From assembly GCA_015655075.1 (NCBI GenBank), contig JAATFT010000033.1, positions 18,605 to 82,604 of the forward strand: a stretch of 64,000 nucleotides of DNA. Reading direction: 5' to 3'. Source of the stretch: Clostridiales bacterium (lineage in GTDB: Bacteria; Bacillota; Clostridia; Lachnospirales; Lachnospiraceae). A model generated the notes under the pieces. That model was not told the DNA's origin. It searched no databases and worked only from the letters and a program-made list of their open reading frames with translations. Position numbers and translations under genes: made by a program. Below are positions 51,628 to 60,782 of the stretch, one piece after another (the first letter of the stretch is position 1; every line of letters starts with the position of its first letter).

Positions 51628-52980
51628 ATGGCAAAAAACAAAACGGTTTTTTTCTGCAGAGAATGCGGGTATGAATCCACCAAGTGGATGGGGCAGTGTC
51701 CGGGCTGCAAGCAGTGGGATACCTTTACCGAAGAGCCGGTAGTAAAGAAAACGGCAATGCGGCAGCCTGGAATAACAAGAACGGAACCGGAACTTTTATC
51801 TAAAGTAGCGGCGGTGGAGGATCAAAGGCTCCTCACTGGAATCCAGGAATTTGACAGAGTTTTGGGAGGAGGAATTGTAATTGGTTCCTTGGTTTTGGTA
51901 GGCGGAGATCCGGGCATAGGAAAATCGACCCTTTTACTTCAGATGTCCAGGGAATTATCCGATAAACAAATTAAGATATTATACATATCAGGAGAGGAAT
52001 CCCTAAAACAGATTAAAATACGTGCCGACAGGCTGGGAGTCTTTCATGGCGAGTTATTGCTGTTAAGTGAAACCAATTTAGACAATATTGAAGATACCAT
52101 ACGTAAATTAATGCCTCAGATTGTAGTCATTGATTCCATACAGACTATGTATAAAGAGGAAATCGGTGCGGCGCCAGGCAGTGTAAGTCAGGTCAGGGAA
52201 ACGACAGGGATATTAATGCATTTGGCAAAGGGGCTGGAAATTTCCATTTTTATTGTCGGTCATGTAACAAAGGAAGGTGTGGTTGCCGGCCCCAAGGTTT
52301 TGGAGCATATGGTGGATACGGTATTATATTTTGAAGGGGAAAGCAAGGCATCCTATCGCATCCTTCGGGCTGTCAAGAACCGTTTTGGTTCCACCAATGA
52401 AATCGGCGTGTTTGAAATGAGGGAAAAAGGGTTAGTGGAGGTAACCAATCCTTCTGAATTTATGCTACAGGGAAAACCGGAAGGAGAGCCGGGTTCTGTT
52501 GTAACGGCTTCCATGGAGGGTACAAGACCCATCTTAGTGGAGGTACAGGCATTGATCTGCCAGACTAATTTTAATATGCCAAGAAGAACGGCAGCGGGAA
52601 CGGATTATAACAGGGTGAATCTGTTGATGGCCGTCCTGGAGAAAAGATTGGGAATTCAGTTGTCTGGTATGGACGCGTATATTAATGTTGCGGGTGGTAT
52701 GAAAATTAATGAACCGGCTTTGGATTTGGCAATTGTGATGGCCATATTATCCAGTTATAAAAACAGATCGCTGGACAGCAGGACCATATGCTTTGGTGAA
52801 ATCGGACTTACGGGAGAGGTAAGAGCGGTCAATATGGCAGAGCAGCGTGTCATAGAAGCCGGCAAAATGGGATTTAACGCGGTATTACTGCCCCAGATGA
52901 GCAAGGAAACTATCAGCAACACCAATATAAAGTTAATCGGTGTCAGGAATATCCGTGAAATAATAAAACTATTTTCTTAA
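51628..52980 (+). CDS. radA: DNA repair protein RadA
   Basis: Protein of 450 residues. An N-terminal four-cysteine zinc finger (CREC, CPGC) is followed by a RecA-like ATPase with Walker [11 protein letters not shown] and VVIDSIQT, the family-specific [11 protein letters not shown] motif, and a C-terminal Lon-like domain ([19 protein letters not shown]). It processes branched DNA and assists recombination. The location after clpC is typical of Firmicutes. AAGGAG precedes the ATG. Confidence 0.96.
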   Translation: MAKNKTVFFCRECGYESTKWMGQCPGCKQWDTFTEEPVVKKTAMRQPGITRTEPELLSKVAAVEDQRLLTGIQEFDRVLGGGIVIGSLVLVGGDPGIGKSTLLLQMSRELSDKQIKILYISGEESLKQIKIRADRLGVFHGELLLLSETNLDNIEDTIRKLMPQIVVIDSIQTMYKEEIGAAPGSVSQVRETTGILMHLAKGLEISIFIVGHVTKEGVVAGPKVLEHMVDTVLYFEGESKASYRILRAVKNRFGSTNEIGVFEMREKGLVEVTNPSEFMLQGKPEGEPGSVVTASMEGTRPILVEVQALICQTNFNMPRRTAAGTDYNRVNLLMAVLEKRLGIQLSGMDAYINVAGGMKINEPALDLAIVMAILSSYKNRSLDSRTICFGEIGLTGEVRAVNMAEQRVIEAGKMGFNAVLLPQMSKETISNTNIKLIGVRNIREIIKLFS

Positions 52981-52997
52981 AAATTGGAGGTAATAGT

Positions 52998-53720
52998 ATG
53001 GAATCTGCAAAGGTTTGTGGGGATCTGGAAACATTTATGAAGCAGCAGGAGGAATTTATACGTAGTATGGGGACGATTATGGAAAACTTAGATTCCTCGC
53101 AGCTGAAGGTAGAGAAGAATGCGTTTGATGCGATTAACAGCTCGGATACATCTCTTAATTTAGTTAAGGAAGGCATTCAGTTTGTGGATGGCCTGTTGGA
53201 TAAAATTAATTTATTGCATACGGTAGTGGAAAATTCAACAGAAAACATAAACCATATGAAAAATCTGTCCAACATGATTGAGAGATTTGCATCCGTTATC
53301 GGAGGTATTTCCAATAAAACCAATATGTTGTCCTTAAATGCGTCCATTGAAGCCGCAAGGGCCGGGGAACAAGGACGGGGTTTTGCTGTTGTCGCCGGTG
53401 AGATTAGAAACCTGGCTGCTCAGTCCTCACAGTCTTCAAAAGAAATTTCAGAAACCATACAATCAATACAGTCCTTTGTTACCGAAACCGTGGAAGCTAT
53501 GAATAATATATATGAAATAGTTGAAAAACAGAATTCTATGGTAAGTGACGTTAAGACAGTTTTTCATAAAATTTTAGAAGCAGCTTATATATCTAATGAC
53601 GTTTCAAGAAATATGGAGCATGAAATCGCGTATCAGCGGGATATTACCGACAGTGCTAAAAATACCATTGAGTCCATAGATCATATTGCAGAGCATGTGG
53701 ATAATTTTGGGCAATTTTAA
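52998..53720 (+). CDS. Soluble methyl-accepting chemotaxis-type signalling protein
   Basis: Protein of 240 residues with the chemoreceptor hairpin tip: [20 protein letters not shown] and [20 protein letters not shown]. There is no membrane segment or ligand domain; the N-terminal 60 residues are helical ([19 protein letters not shown]). It is a cytoplasmic, minimal MCP that could cluster with CheA/CheW; its input is unknown. TTGGAGG precedes the ATG. It lies 17 bases after radA, so the two are likely cotranscribed. Confidence 0.85.
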   Translation: MESAKVCGDLETFMKQQEEFIRSMGTIMENLDSSQLKVEKNAFDAINSSDTSLNLVKEGIQFVDGLLDKINLLHTVVENSTENINHMKNLSNMIERFASVIGGISNKTNMLSLNASIEAARAGEQGRGFAVVAGEIRNLAAQSSQSSKEISETIQSIQSFVTETVEAMNNIYEIVEKQNSMVSDVKTVFHKILEAAYISNDVSRNMEHEIAYQRDITDSAKNTIESIDHIAEHVDNFGQF

Positions 53721-53844
53721 ATAGAAGAATGGATTTAAAGCAGTTTGTTATGAAAATCATGTGTTTATTCTGATATGAAAATAATATAAATTGGCAATAG
53801 CTGGTATATTGAATAATATTGAATAAAAGGCGGAAAGAGGATGC

Positions 53845-54006
53845 CTATTTTGGGGTATCCTCTTCTCCTTCTGCTACGATTTGTTCCAGGACGTGCATTA
53901 AATCATAGATATTATTAAGCTTTACGTCCCGTTCTAAAATAGAATTTTTTAGTTCAATGGGCAGGGTTTCAAATTTTTCCCTGAGTGCCGGCGCTACATA
54001 CGACAT
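53845..54006 (-). CDS. Small protein of 53 residues, unknown
   Basis: Minus-strand ORF starting MSYVAPALREKFETLPIELK and ending EQIVAEGEEDTPK, with AAAGAGGTGA about 5 bases before the ATG. It is charged, helical and has no membrane segment. The 3' end overlaps a hairpin (AGAGGAT...ATCCTCT, about 53836-53863) that could be its terminator. It was too short for common length cut-offs. Its coding-like composition and ribosome site favour a real gene; no family recognised. Confidence 0.6.
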   Translation of the reverse strand: MSYVAPALREKFETLPIELKNSILERDVKLNNIYDLMHVLEQIVAEGEEDTPK

Positions 54007-54030
54007 GAAATCACCTCTTTATATTAGTTT

Positions 54031-54062
54031 AACCGGATGAGATGTTTTCATCCGGTTTTCTT
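54031..54062 (+). terminator. Hairpin with T-rich tail
   Basis: AACCGGATGA-GATGTTT-TCATCCGGTT followed by TTCTTT on the plus strand; it could stop read-through from radA/MCP. On the minus strand it lies in the 5' leader of the 53-residue gene. 54063-54310 holds no gene I recognise. Confidence 0.55.
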
Positions 54063-54310
54063 TAATCTTTTTATTTTTTTTATTGAATAAACTCCCTTTC
54101 ATCTATGATTTTAATCTGGCACATTTTCATTGCTTTTAGTGCATTTTTATGGCTTTCCGGTGTATTTCGATTATTTTTTTACTGAAACAATTGCTATAAA
54201 CTATAGTTCAGGGCTGTTGTAAAATTCGACAGTTCTTACATTAGTTACATAAAAACTAAGGTAGGTTCATATGATGTAACAAAAGTTAAGAGTAAATAAG
54301 GAGGTACAAC

Positions 54311-54850
54311 ATGGATTTTCTGCAAAGCAGAACTTTTATTAATTTGCAAAATGCATTTGAAGGGGAATTAATTAGCAGCAGTAGATATAAAATATATGGT
54401 ATAAAAGCAAGAGATGAAGGCTACCAGCAAATTGGATATGCCTTTGACGTTATATCCGGATATGAAAGAGAACATGCAAGCATATGGTTAAGATTATTAA
54501 ATAACGGGGAAATTCCCGATACCCTGCAAAACCTTACGACAGGGGCGGATGAGGAAGCTGAAAAAGGAAACAATATTTATCGTGAATATGCGCAGATAGC
54601 AAGAGAAGAGGGATTTGATTCCATAGGTGCCTTATTTGACGGTGTAGCTAATATTGAATTAAATAGTGAAACCATTTTCCGGGACTTTGCCAATAATGTT
54701 GCAACGAATCAGGTTTTTTGCAAAAGCGAGGAGGTACTATGGGTATGCATCAAATGCGGAAATATTATGGGCGGATTATGCGCGCCGGAGATATGCCCCA
54801 TCTGCGGATTCCCTCAAGGTTATTATCAGGTATATGATACCGCTTATTAA
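54311..54850 (+). CDS. Rubrerythrin-type ferritin-like protein with C-terminal rubredoxin-like zinc/iron site
   Basis: Protein of 179 residues. The ferritin-like four-helix part has iron-ligand motifs FEGELISSSRY and YEREHA (ExxH) in the first pair of helices and a further pair near VANIELNSETIF. The C-terminus contains a rubredoxin-like pair, CIKCGN and CPICGFP. Rubrerythrins reduce peroxide in anaerobes with electrons from rubredoxin or NADH systems; this protein is on the short side but complete. AGGAGG lies before the ATG. It seems monocistronic. Confidence 0.87.
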   Translation: MDFLQSRTFINLQNAFEGELISSSRYKIYGIKARDEGYQQIGYAFDVISGYEREHASIWLRLLNNGEIPDTLQNLTTGADEEAEKGNNIYREYAQIAREEGFDSIGALFDGVANIELNSETIFRDFANNVATNQVFCKSEEVLWVCIKCGNIMGGLCAPEICPICGFPQGYYQVYDTAY

Positions 54851-54879
54851 TTACATAGACTGCGCGGTGCAAAAGCAGC

Positions 54880-54927
54880 GCCTTTTATCGGATAATAAAA
54901 AGAATCTGACCATAAGTTTTATTATAA
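54880..54927. repeat. Structured repeat C, fragment
   Basis: CCTTTTATCGGATAATAAAA and AATCTGACCATAAGTTTTAT match the end of copy 2 (about 37593-37634). Confidence 0.5.
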
Positions 54928-54946
54928 TAAAAACGGCTGCCAAGAG

Positions 54947-55041
54947 CTGCTGCAAAATTTAAGTTTATTAACTCACGGAAGGTATTAATTACTCACAGTC
55001 CGTATAGTTCTTAAACTCATATTTTGCAGCAGTCTTTTTTT
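54947..55041 (+). terminator. Long terminator after the rubrerythrin gene
   Basis: CTGCTGCAAAAT (54947-54958) pairs perfectly with ATTTTGCAGCAG (55021-55032), with an inner TTAAG/CTTAA pairing, and TCTTTTTTT follows. Confidence 0.75.
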
Positions 55042-55085
55042 GCAAAGGCAGGTGTGAAAATATAAATAAAAATTTTTATACTCTA

Positions 55086-55121
55086 AAGCGTATTTGAAAA
55101 ATCATTGCACCGTTCTGACAG
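55086..55121. mobile_element. MITE-like element, fragment (copy 4)
   Basis: TA followed by AAGCGTATTTGAAAAATCAT and TGCACCGTTCTGACAG matches the first 36 bases of the other copies; the rest is missing. 55122-55347 contains nothing else recognised. Confidence 0.65.
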
Positions 55122-55347
55122 CCCGTCAGAATATTCAATAATATAAGACATCAAAACCACGATTAACTCCATTTACAATCATATTTTCATAGGATATCAT
55201 AAGGCATAATTAAGGCATAAATGTTCCATCGTGTAAGATACGGATTAAGGCGGTACACCCAATGCAACAAAATAAAGCAAAGATAAATCAGAAATAGGAA
55301 TACACATTAGAGGCAGGAATATACATCGGGGAGGTATTTATATAAGA

Positions 55348-56784
55348 ATGTTAAACAACTTAATGTTTATCAGTAAGTTTTTATTAGCTAAGCTGCAAAG
55401 GATATACTTTATGGCATTACCCGAAAGTAAAATCGATTTCAAAAAAAGCAGAAAGTACTTTACAGTAGGGGATAGTGCGGTTCAGACCATTGTACAGCTT
55501 TCAGGCGGAACATTTTTGGCAACCTTAATGTCATTTTGCGGAATATCGGAAGCTAATATTGGTATTATTACCTCCCTGGTGAGCCTTGCCGCCATATCGC
55601 AGATTTTTCTTATTAATTTTTTTAAAAAAATAAAAAAATATAAATTTTTAGTTTGCTTTACCGCTTTACAGAGGCTGCTTTTTACCGTAATATATTTTAT
55701 ACCTTTATTATCCATAAGTAATGCCAAAAAGGCTGCTCTTATAGTAATCTTATATTTTACAGGGCAAATATTTGTACAAATAGGGGCTCCGGCATCTCAA
55801 GACTGGATTGCCAGTCTGGTTCCCGGCAGACTAAGAGGAAAGTATTTTTCAATTAAGGATTCCATAGCTGTATTTGTTGTATCCAGTACCATGTTAGCAG
55901 CCGGGATTATGTTAGATTATTTTAAATCCAGAAATCTTAAAATTGGATTTATACTTATAGGAATTATAATTTTTATTTTGGTGGCAGTTAATGTAGTTGC
56001 CTTTTCGAAAATGAAAGAAGCAAAGATATCCTATATAAATCAGGAGGGAAAGGAAATGCACGGCAGGCTGGCGAAAATAGCCAAAGCCAATGAGAAGGCG
56101 GTGAAAAAGAAAGAGCAGCCAATTTTATTGGAAATAAAGGAAGCTTTCCAAAACCGGAAATTTCGAAAGGCTTTTATTTTACAAAGCTTATATACCCTGT
56201 CGTTTTATATATGCTTTCCTTTTAACTCCAGTTATCAGATTAACGAACTGGCATTACCCTATACCTTTATTATGCTTATCGGATTTATAGCAAATCTGTA
56301 CCGAATTTACATATCACCTAAATTAGGAAGGTTAGCGGACAAATACGGAATGGCCAGGATTTTAAGGTATACCTTATTAGCTCTTGGATTAAATATGTTT
56401 GCCAATGCATTAACCGTACCGGGTAATGCATATCCGCTTTTTATCATAAGCCAGGTAATAGCTTCGACGGCATGGGCATTTGTCGGTATTGGTTTATTTG
56501 GAGTTCAATTGGATTTTTTCCAGAATGAAAAAAGAATGGTTTGGCTGACCTTAGTATCATCAATTTCGGGAGTTTTTGGATTTGTTGTATCGATTTTCGG
56601 CGGTGCTTTATTGAACTTTTTACAACGAACAGATACTCATATAAATGGGACACCCATTTATGCACAGCAGGTACTGAATTTCCTTGGTTTTCTTATTATG
56701 CTTTTTACGGTATGGTATATCCGGTTTCATATCGAGACGGAAAAAATTGATGTCAATCATAAAGATGGCAGAGTAACAATATAA
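55348..56784 (+). CDS. MFS-type transporter
   Basis: Protein of 478 residues with about 12 membrane helices and a long central loop (about residues 225-275) rich in Lys/Glu. The second half repeats the fold from about residue 280 (FILQSLYTLSFYICFPF). SPKLGRLADKYGMARI is the conserved loop 8-9 type motif of major facilitators. The substrate is unknown. The ATG at 55348 has GGGGAGG 14 bases upstream; the ATG at 55411 with AAAGGA 8 bases upstream is a real alternative and would give 457 residues starting MALPESKIDF. Confidence 0.82.
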   Translation: MLNNLMFISKFLLAKLQRIYFMALPESKIDFKKSRKYFTVGDSAVQTIVQLSGGTFLATLMSFCGISEANIGIITSLVSLAAISQIFLINFFKKIKKYKFLVCFTALQRLLFTVIYFIPLLSISNAKKAALIVILYFTGQIFVQIGAPASQDWIASLVPGRLRGKYFSIKDSIAVFVVSSTMLAAGIMLDYFKSRNLKIGFILIGIIIFILVAVNVVAFSKMKEAKISYINQEGKEMHGRLAKIAKANEKAVKKKEQPILLEIKEAFQNRKFRKAFILQSLYTLSFYICFPFNSSYQINELALPYTFIMLIGFIANLYRIYISPKLGRLADKYGMARILRYTLLALGLNMFANALTVPGNAYPLFIISQVIASTAWAFVGIGLFGVQLDFFQNEKRMVWLTLVSSISGVFGFVVSIFGGALLNFLQRTDTHINGTPIYAQQVLNFLGFLIMLFTVWYIRFHIETEKIDVNHKDGRVTI

Positions 56785-57155
56785 ATATCTTTAAAACACA
56801 CAGATTTTAATTTAATTCTTGTACAGGTCCTTGGCAAAGAAATTAAGGTCTTTGTGTTTTATGTCGATTCCAATGAAGAGAGAAAGCGGGCGCATAAGTT
56901 TATTTGCCGTGTCAACAAGGTATTTAATACCATACATAAGATCATTTTTTTGATAACAGATTATATTTTCTGGTATACACCATAATTCTTTAAGTTATTT
57001 TTTTGTCATAAAAGCTAAGAACCTATGTAGTCTGGGTGGCGTATAGGGTATATTTTTGGTGTTATACCAGGGAATATCGTGTAAATAAATAGCAGGGGGA
57101 AAGGGAAAAAAAGGTCTGTCTGCATACATAATTATTCAATTTCAATAAAATATTC
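56785..57155. other. Intergenic region, possible coding remnant on the minus strand
   Basis: No complete gene. An open minus-strand stretch from about 56997 to the TAA at 56812-56814 reads KYLVDTANKLMRPLSLFIG and IDIKHKDLNFFAKDLYKN, protein-like but without a supported start or family. Confidence 0.3.
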
Positions 57156-57184
57156 TTGACAATTAAAACAATTCATTGTATTAT
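57156..57184 (+). promoter_or_regulatory. Promoter for tRNA-Trp
   Basis: TTGACA (57156-57161), 17 bases, TATTAT (57179-57184), 29 bases before the mature tRNA start. Confidence 0.8.
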
Positions 57185-57213
57185 AAATAACAGTATTGAT
57201 TTCGAAATTATAT

Positions 57214-57284
57214 AGGGGATTGGTCAAATGGTATGACAAGGGTCTCCAAAACCTTTAGCGGGAGTTCGATTCTCTCATCCCCTG
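57214..57284 (+). tRNA. trnW: tRNA-Trp (CCA anticodon)
   Basis: A complete cloverleaf of 71 bases: acceptor AGGGGAT/ATCCCCT (7 bp), D-stem GTCA/TGAC, anticodon stem AGGGT/ACCTT with loop CTCCAAA (anticodon CCA at 57246-57248), a four-base variable loop, T-stem GGGAG/CTCTC with loop TTCGATT, and discriminator G. The 3' CCA is not encoded. It is a single gene with its own promoter and terminator. Confidence 0.95.
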
Positions 57285-57293
57285 TTTCAAGAT

Positions 57294-57319
57294 GCTCTTA
57301 CGAATGTAAGAGCTTTTTT
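57294..57319 (+). terminator. Terminator of tRNA-Trp
   Basis: GCTCTTAC-GAAT-GTAAGAGC followed by six T residues. Confidence 0.9.
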
Positions 57320-57679
57320 CGTATATCTATTTTTTTTATTCATTCATATGATTACAGCTTTTCAGAATTCTTTGTAATCGTTGAGGCTGAGAGTTATTAA
57401 TTCTTGAAGGTTAATTAATTCTTTTATTAAAATTTTCAGTTATCTTATTATTTTACAGTCCGAAATACAACACCAATATATTTTAAATATATTTTAATAA
57501 AGTCATTTTCTTCCCTTAAAACAAGAAGAGGGGTCCCTCTGTTTTGATTAATTATGACAGCTAAAAAAATAACTGCAAAACCTATAGAGATGTGTAGAAA
57601 TGAGCGCTACTTTCTGTAGAAATAGTACATTAAAGAGAACGTGATTATGTGATAACATGAATGCAGACAGATAGACTAT
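57320..57679. other. Intergenic region before the decarboxylase-like gene
   Basis: AT-rich, no gene recognised. A small hairpin AGAGGG-GT-CCCTCT flanked by AAAACA and TGTTTT lies at about 57518-57545. I looked for the missing N-terminal coding part of the following gene and did not find it. Confidence 0.5.
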
Positions 57680-58255
57680 ATGGCTGGAGGAGGATATAAT
57701 TTGGTAGATATAGATGCCAGCGTCATCTATGAAGGTAAAAAAGACAAAGCAGAAGGATCTTTTGGGTTAGTATTATGGATGGATAAATTTTTCCCGATTT
57801 TATTGGGAAGAGAGCTTCTTGGTGCTGCGAAACTGATGGGTGAGGTTCCGGATGCTAAACTCTTTAATAAACAGGCCAGTTTTTTCGCGGCTGAGGATGG
57901 GACACGTTTACTGGAAGCAAAGCTATGGGATTTTAAAGAAAAAACGCAGGAAGAAATTGCACAGATGGTCAAAAATTCAGAGGGAAAATGCTGGCTTGGA
58001 TGGAAACATTTCCCCGCAGTAGATTTAAATGGACCAGATATCAGCTATGCGACCTATCTGCCGACAGAAAATGTGATTAAACAGGCTTGGTCTGCAAAGG
58101 GAGAGTTTCAATTTTTTAAGGATATTCCTTGGGAACGGGCACCACTTTCCAGTAATGTAGTTAATATATTAAGTAAACTGCCAATTCTTGAATATCTTGA
58201 TGCTTCCGCGTGGATTGAGTCTAGTATTTATATGCCGAATAAGAAGTTAGAATAA
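57680..58255 (+). CDS. Acetoacetate decarboxylase-like protein, probably N-terminally truncated
   Basis: The 191-residue ORF has family-like features: MAGGGYNLVDIDASVIYEG, FFPILLGRELLGAAKLMGEV (with a lysine where the family has its catalytic region) and EAKLWDFKEKTQ. Acetoacetate decarboxylase-family proteins are about 245 residues; roughly the first 60 are missing and an in-frame TAG lies just upstream. GGAGGAGG occurs inside the ORF with a TTG at 57701 about 7 bases later, so translation might start there. Whether it is functional is doubtful. No partner genes nearby. Confidence 0.6.
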   Translation: MAGGGYNLVDIDASVIYEGKKDKAEGSFGLVLWMDKFFPILLGRELLGAAKLMGEVPDAKLFNKQASFFAAEDGTRLLEAKLWDFKEKTQEEIAQMVKNSEGKCWLGWKHFPAVDLNGPDISYATYLPTENVIKQAWSAKGEFQFFKDIPWERAPLSSNVVNILSKLPILEYLDASAWIESSIYMPNKKLE

Positions 58256-58345
58256 TGATACGGCCATGATTAATAGAAACTACCGGAATGGATTAGATAT
58301 CCAATTACGGGTGAAGTGATAGGGCAGTACCGCAAGCAGGCTATC

Positions 58346-59629
58346 TTACTTTCTTATTATGTTTTTAACCTGTGTAACTTCTGCTTTTGTACATTCTTCC
58401 TCACTATATCTGGCCTTTTCATAATAAGCTGCCAGCAGTTTTGCTTTTTTTGTGTCACAGGCTTCTTCCGATGATCTGTTTTGGCCGGTGAAGGCATATT
58501 TTGATAATTGCACGGGAGTTAGATTCGTAGGAATATTTTCAGTTTTATTCCCGGATATGACGGCCTTGTAAAAATACCTCCGGATTTTTTCATTATTGGT
58601 GCGGCCAAAAATATGGAAGAATTTCTTATTAACAGTTTTTGACGCCTCTTTATGAATGCCCTCCTTTTTATCAAAGGGAGAAATAAATTCGGTTTTATCC
58701 CTGAAATTATTATTTTTGGATCCGTAAAAGCGTTGATAGATCCGGTATAGGCCATACAGGATTAATGCTATCGTTCCGGCAATGAGGGCAATTGTAAATA
58801 AGCCTGACAGGATATTCTGGATATACTGCCAGATTAAGGAGGTTGGTCCGGTATCCAAAAGATCTAACGGGGGAGCCGCCGATTCCGGTTCCATATTTTC
58901 TAATGGGGCCGTTTCCTCCTCTTTTGCCGGAAAGAGGGAGATAATCATTCTTAACAAGCCTAACAGTAAGCTTCCTGTAACGGATAAAAGCTCCTTAATG
59001 GGAAGTTTGGTAAAGAAGATCATAATAATTACACATAAACTCACAAAAAATAAAATCAAAATATGATTGGTATTCTTGATCTGTTTTATTGGAACATTGG
59101 TGATATTACTATGCTTTTGAAAAAAAACCTCAAAATTAATAAGGTACATATTCAGTAAATATAACAGAACAAATATAATAACTAACGCAAAAACAAGGCT
59201 GTTTAAACCGGTTGTTCCTAAATAATTATTCAGTAAATACATGGCTACGAAGGGGGATAATAATATTAGAGGGGAATTGGTTTTCCCGTACGTATCCTCC
59301 TGCAGCTTATTTTTTAACGCAAGGATTGTTAATAGAATAAGGTATATCATGTAAAAGGCGGTAACAAAGCCGTTATGACTTGTAAAGGCGTAGGCAGCCG
59401 TCATGATAATATGAAGGACCAGAAACGACCAGATATGCTTTGTATATTTGCCAATCAGGTAAGAAATAATCGGTGCGGGCAATAAAATGAATGCTTTCAC
59501 AACAGAAGCAGTATTTCGCGTAGTAAACAGAACGGCAATTCCAATCAGTGCAAAAGAAGCCAGAAAATGGAGGAGTATATTAATGAAATCGGTTATGAAA
59601 TGATAACGTCTGTTATTCATAAACTTCAT
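58346..59629 (-). CDS. Membrane protein of the MoxR-DUF58 operon
   Basis: Protein of 427 residues. The N-terminal half has about seven membrane helices; another helix (SGLFTIALIAGTIALILYGLY) lies near 270-290; the last 130 residues are cytoplasmic and resemble the DUF4129-like tail of such operons (IRRYFYKAV, LTPVQLSKYAF, AAYYEKARYSEEEC). It takes the place usually held by the transglutaminase-domain membrane protein, of which no catalytic domain is seen. The start may be the ATG at 59620, better spaced from AAGGA. It lies 20 bases after the DUF58 gene. Confidence 0.75.
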   Translation of the reverse strand: MKFMNNRRYHFITDFINILLHFLASFALIGIAVLFTTRNTASVVKAFILLPAPIISYLIGKYTKHIWSFLVLHIIMTAAYAFTSHNGFVTAFYMIYLILLTILALKNKLQEDTYGKTNSPLILLSPFVAMYLLNNYLGTTGLNSLVFALVIIFVLLYLLNMYLINFEVFFQKHSNITNVPIKQIKNTNHILILFFVSLCVIIMIFFTKLPIKELLSVTGSLLLGLLRMIISLFPAKEEETAPLENMEPESAAPPLDLLDTGPTSLIWQYIQNILSGLFTIALIAGTIALILYGLYRIYQRFYGSKNNNFRDKTEFISPFDKKEGIHKEASKTVNKKFFHIFGRTNNEKIRRYFYKAVISGNKTENIPTNLTPVQLSKYAFTGQNRSSEEACDTKKAKLLAAYYEKARYSEEECTKAEVTQVKNIIRK

Positions 59630-59649
59630 TCCTTTCCTTTTATTGAGTA

Positions 59650-60774
59650 TTACAGAGAAGGTAATTCCCAGGGAATAATATAGGGCCTTAATTCTTCAAC
59701 GGCATTTACGGTAACATCATGATTTGTGGGGATAATCCAGGAAAAATCGGTCCTGGTTTCTGTAAAAGAGGATAAAAGCTGCTGTAAGTCCTCTTTTTGA
59801 TAAAATGATATAATTATAATGTAGTCGTTGTCGGAGAAATGGATAAATTCCTCCTGAACGCACGGTACAAAAGCAGGAACTGCCTGGGAGGTATCTATTC
59901 TGGCCAGCATTTCATTTATGGTTTTTACATGGCCAAAGCCGGAACCTGACGAAATATTTAATATGTTGTGTGTTATAATATCCTTGGCATTGGTATATAT
60001 GGCGGCGGGAATGCCCTCTTTTATGAAAGCCGAAGCTAGGGAAGCGGCGATGCGTATGCTTTCCTCTTCAAGGTCTTCATGTTTCCATATAGTATCCGAT
60101 TCCAGGTTTAAAAAGATTTTAACCTGCTGTTGGGAAGTATAATCATTTACATTTACCTTTAAGGAACCGGTTTTAGCTGATGCCTTCCAATTGACGGATT
60201 TTAAATTATCATAGGATTGATATTCACGGATGCCGCGGAATTCAAAGGGATCTTCATTTATAAAACGTTTGGTAAGGACTGCTCCAAGCATTTTATGAAA
60301 AGAAACCTGAAATTTATTAAAATCCAACGGCTTTGGGTATACGTACAGGCGGGTATCCGTATCATAACTGGCTACGGCTTCAAAGGTTATAAACATGTCG
60401 GAGCAGACCAAATCGGCATTATTAATAATATAATAACCCCGGCGGGCGCAAAGAAAGGTTAAGGACCTGGTCAGCTTCTGATACATCATAATGGATAATA
60501 AATCGTTTCGATAATAATTATCTGTTACGCTGGAATTATTCGTATCCAGGAAGTTTAAATACCTGGAGGTCATAAATTTTACTTTCAGTATAGGAAGGGG
60601 AAGCAGTTTTTTATTCATGACAGTTTCATACAAAATCAATTCTTCCCCCTCAACGGCATTATCTTCGGAGAATTTTAAGTCTATAGACAAATTTTTATTC
60701 CAGTATCTGCGGTACAGGTAATTTTGCAGCAGATACAAAAGCAGGGCACCTAACATGGCTGATAATATTTTCAT
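59650..60774 (-). CDS. DUF58-domain (vWA-like) protein
   Basis: Protein of 374 residues with an N-terminal hydrophobic segment (LSAMLGALLLYLLQNYLY). The central FEFRGIREYQSYDNLKSVNWKASAK is the DUF58 signature (DPFEFRGIREY...D...INWKASA). A vWA-like C-terminal half follows (VKIFLNLESD). These proteins work with MoxR AAA+ ATPases, probably in envelope or metal-insertion functions; the specific target here is unknown. AGGAGGTAA serves both as its ribosome site and as the stop of the MoxR gene. Confidence 0.9.
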   Translation of the reverse strand: MKILSAMLGALLLYLLQNYLYRRYWNKNLSIDLKFSEDNAVEGEELILYETVMNKKLLPLPILKVKFMTSRYLNFLDTNNSSVTDNYYRNDLLSIMMYQKLTRSLTFLCARRGYYIINNADLVCSDMFITFEAVASYDTDTRLYVYPKPLDFNKFQVSFHKMLGAVLTKRFINEDPFEFRGIREYQSYDNLKSVNWKASAKTGSLKVNVNDYTSQQQVKIFLNLESDTIWKHEDLEEESIRIAASLASAFIKEGIPAAIYTNAKDIITHNILNISSGSGFGHVKTINEMLARIDTSQAVPAFVPCVQEEFIHFSDNDYIIIISFYQKEDLQQLLSSFTETRTDFSWIIPTNHDVTVNAVEELRPYIIPWELPSL

Positions 60775-60782
60775 GAAAATAG

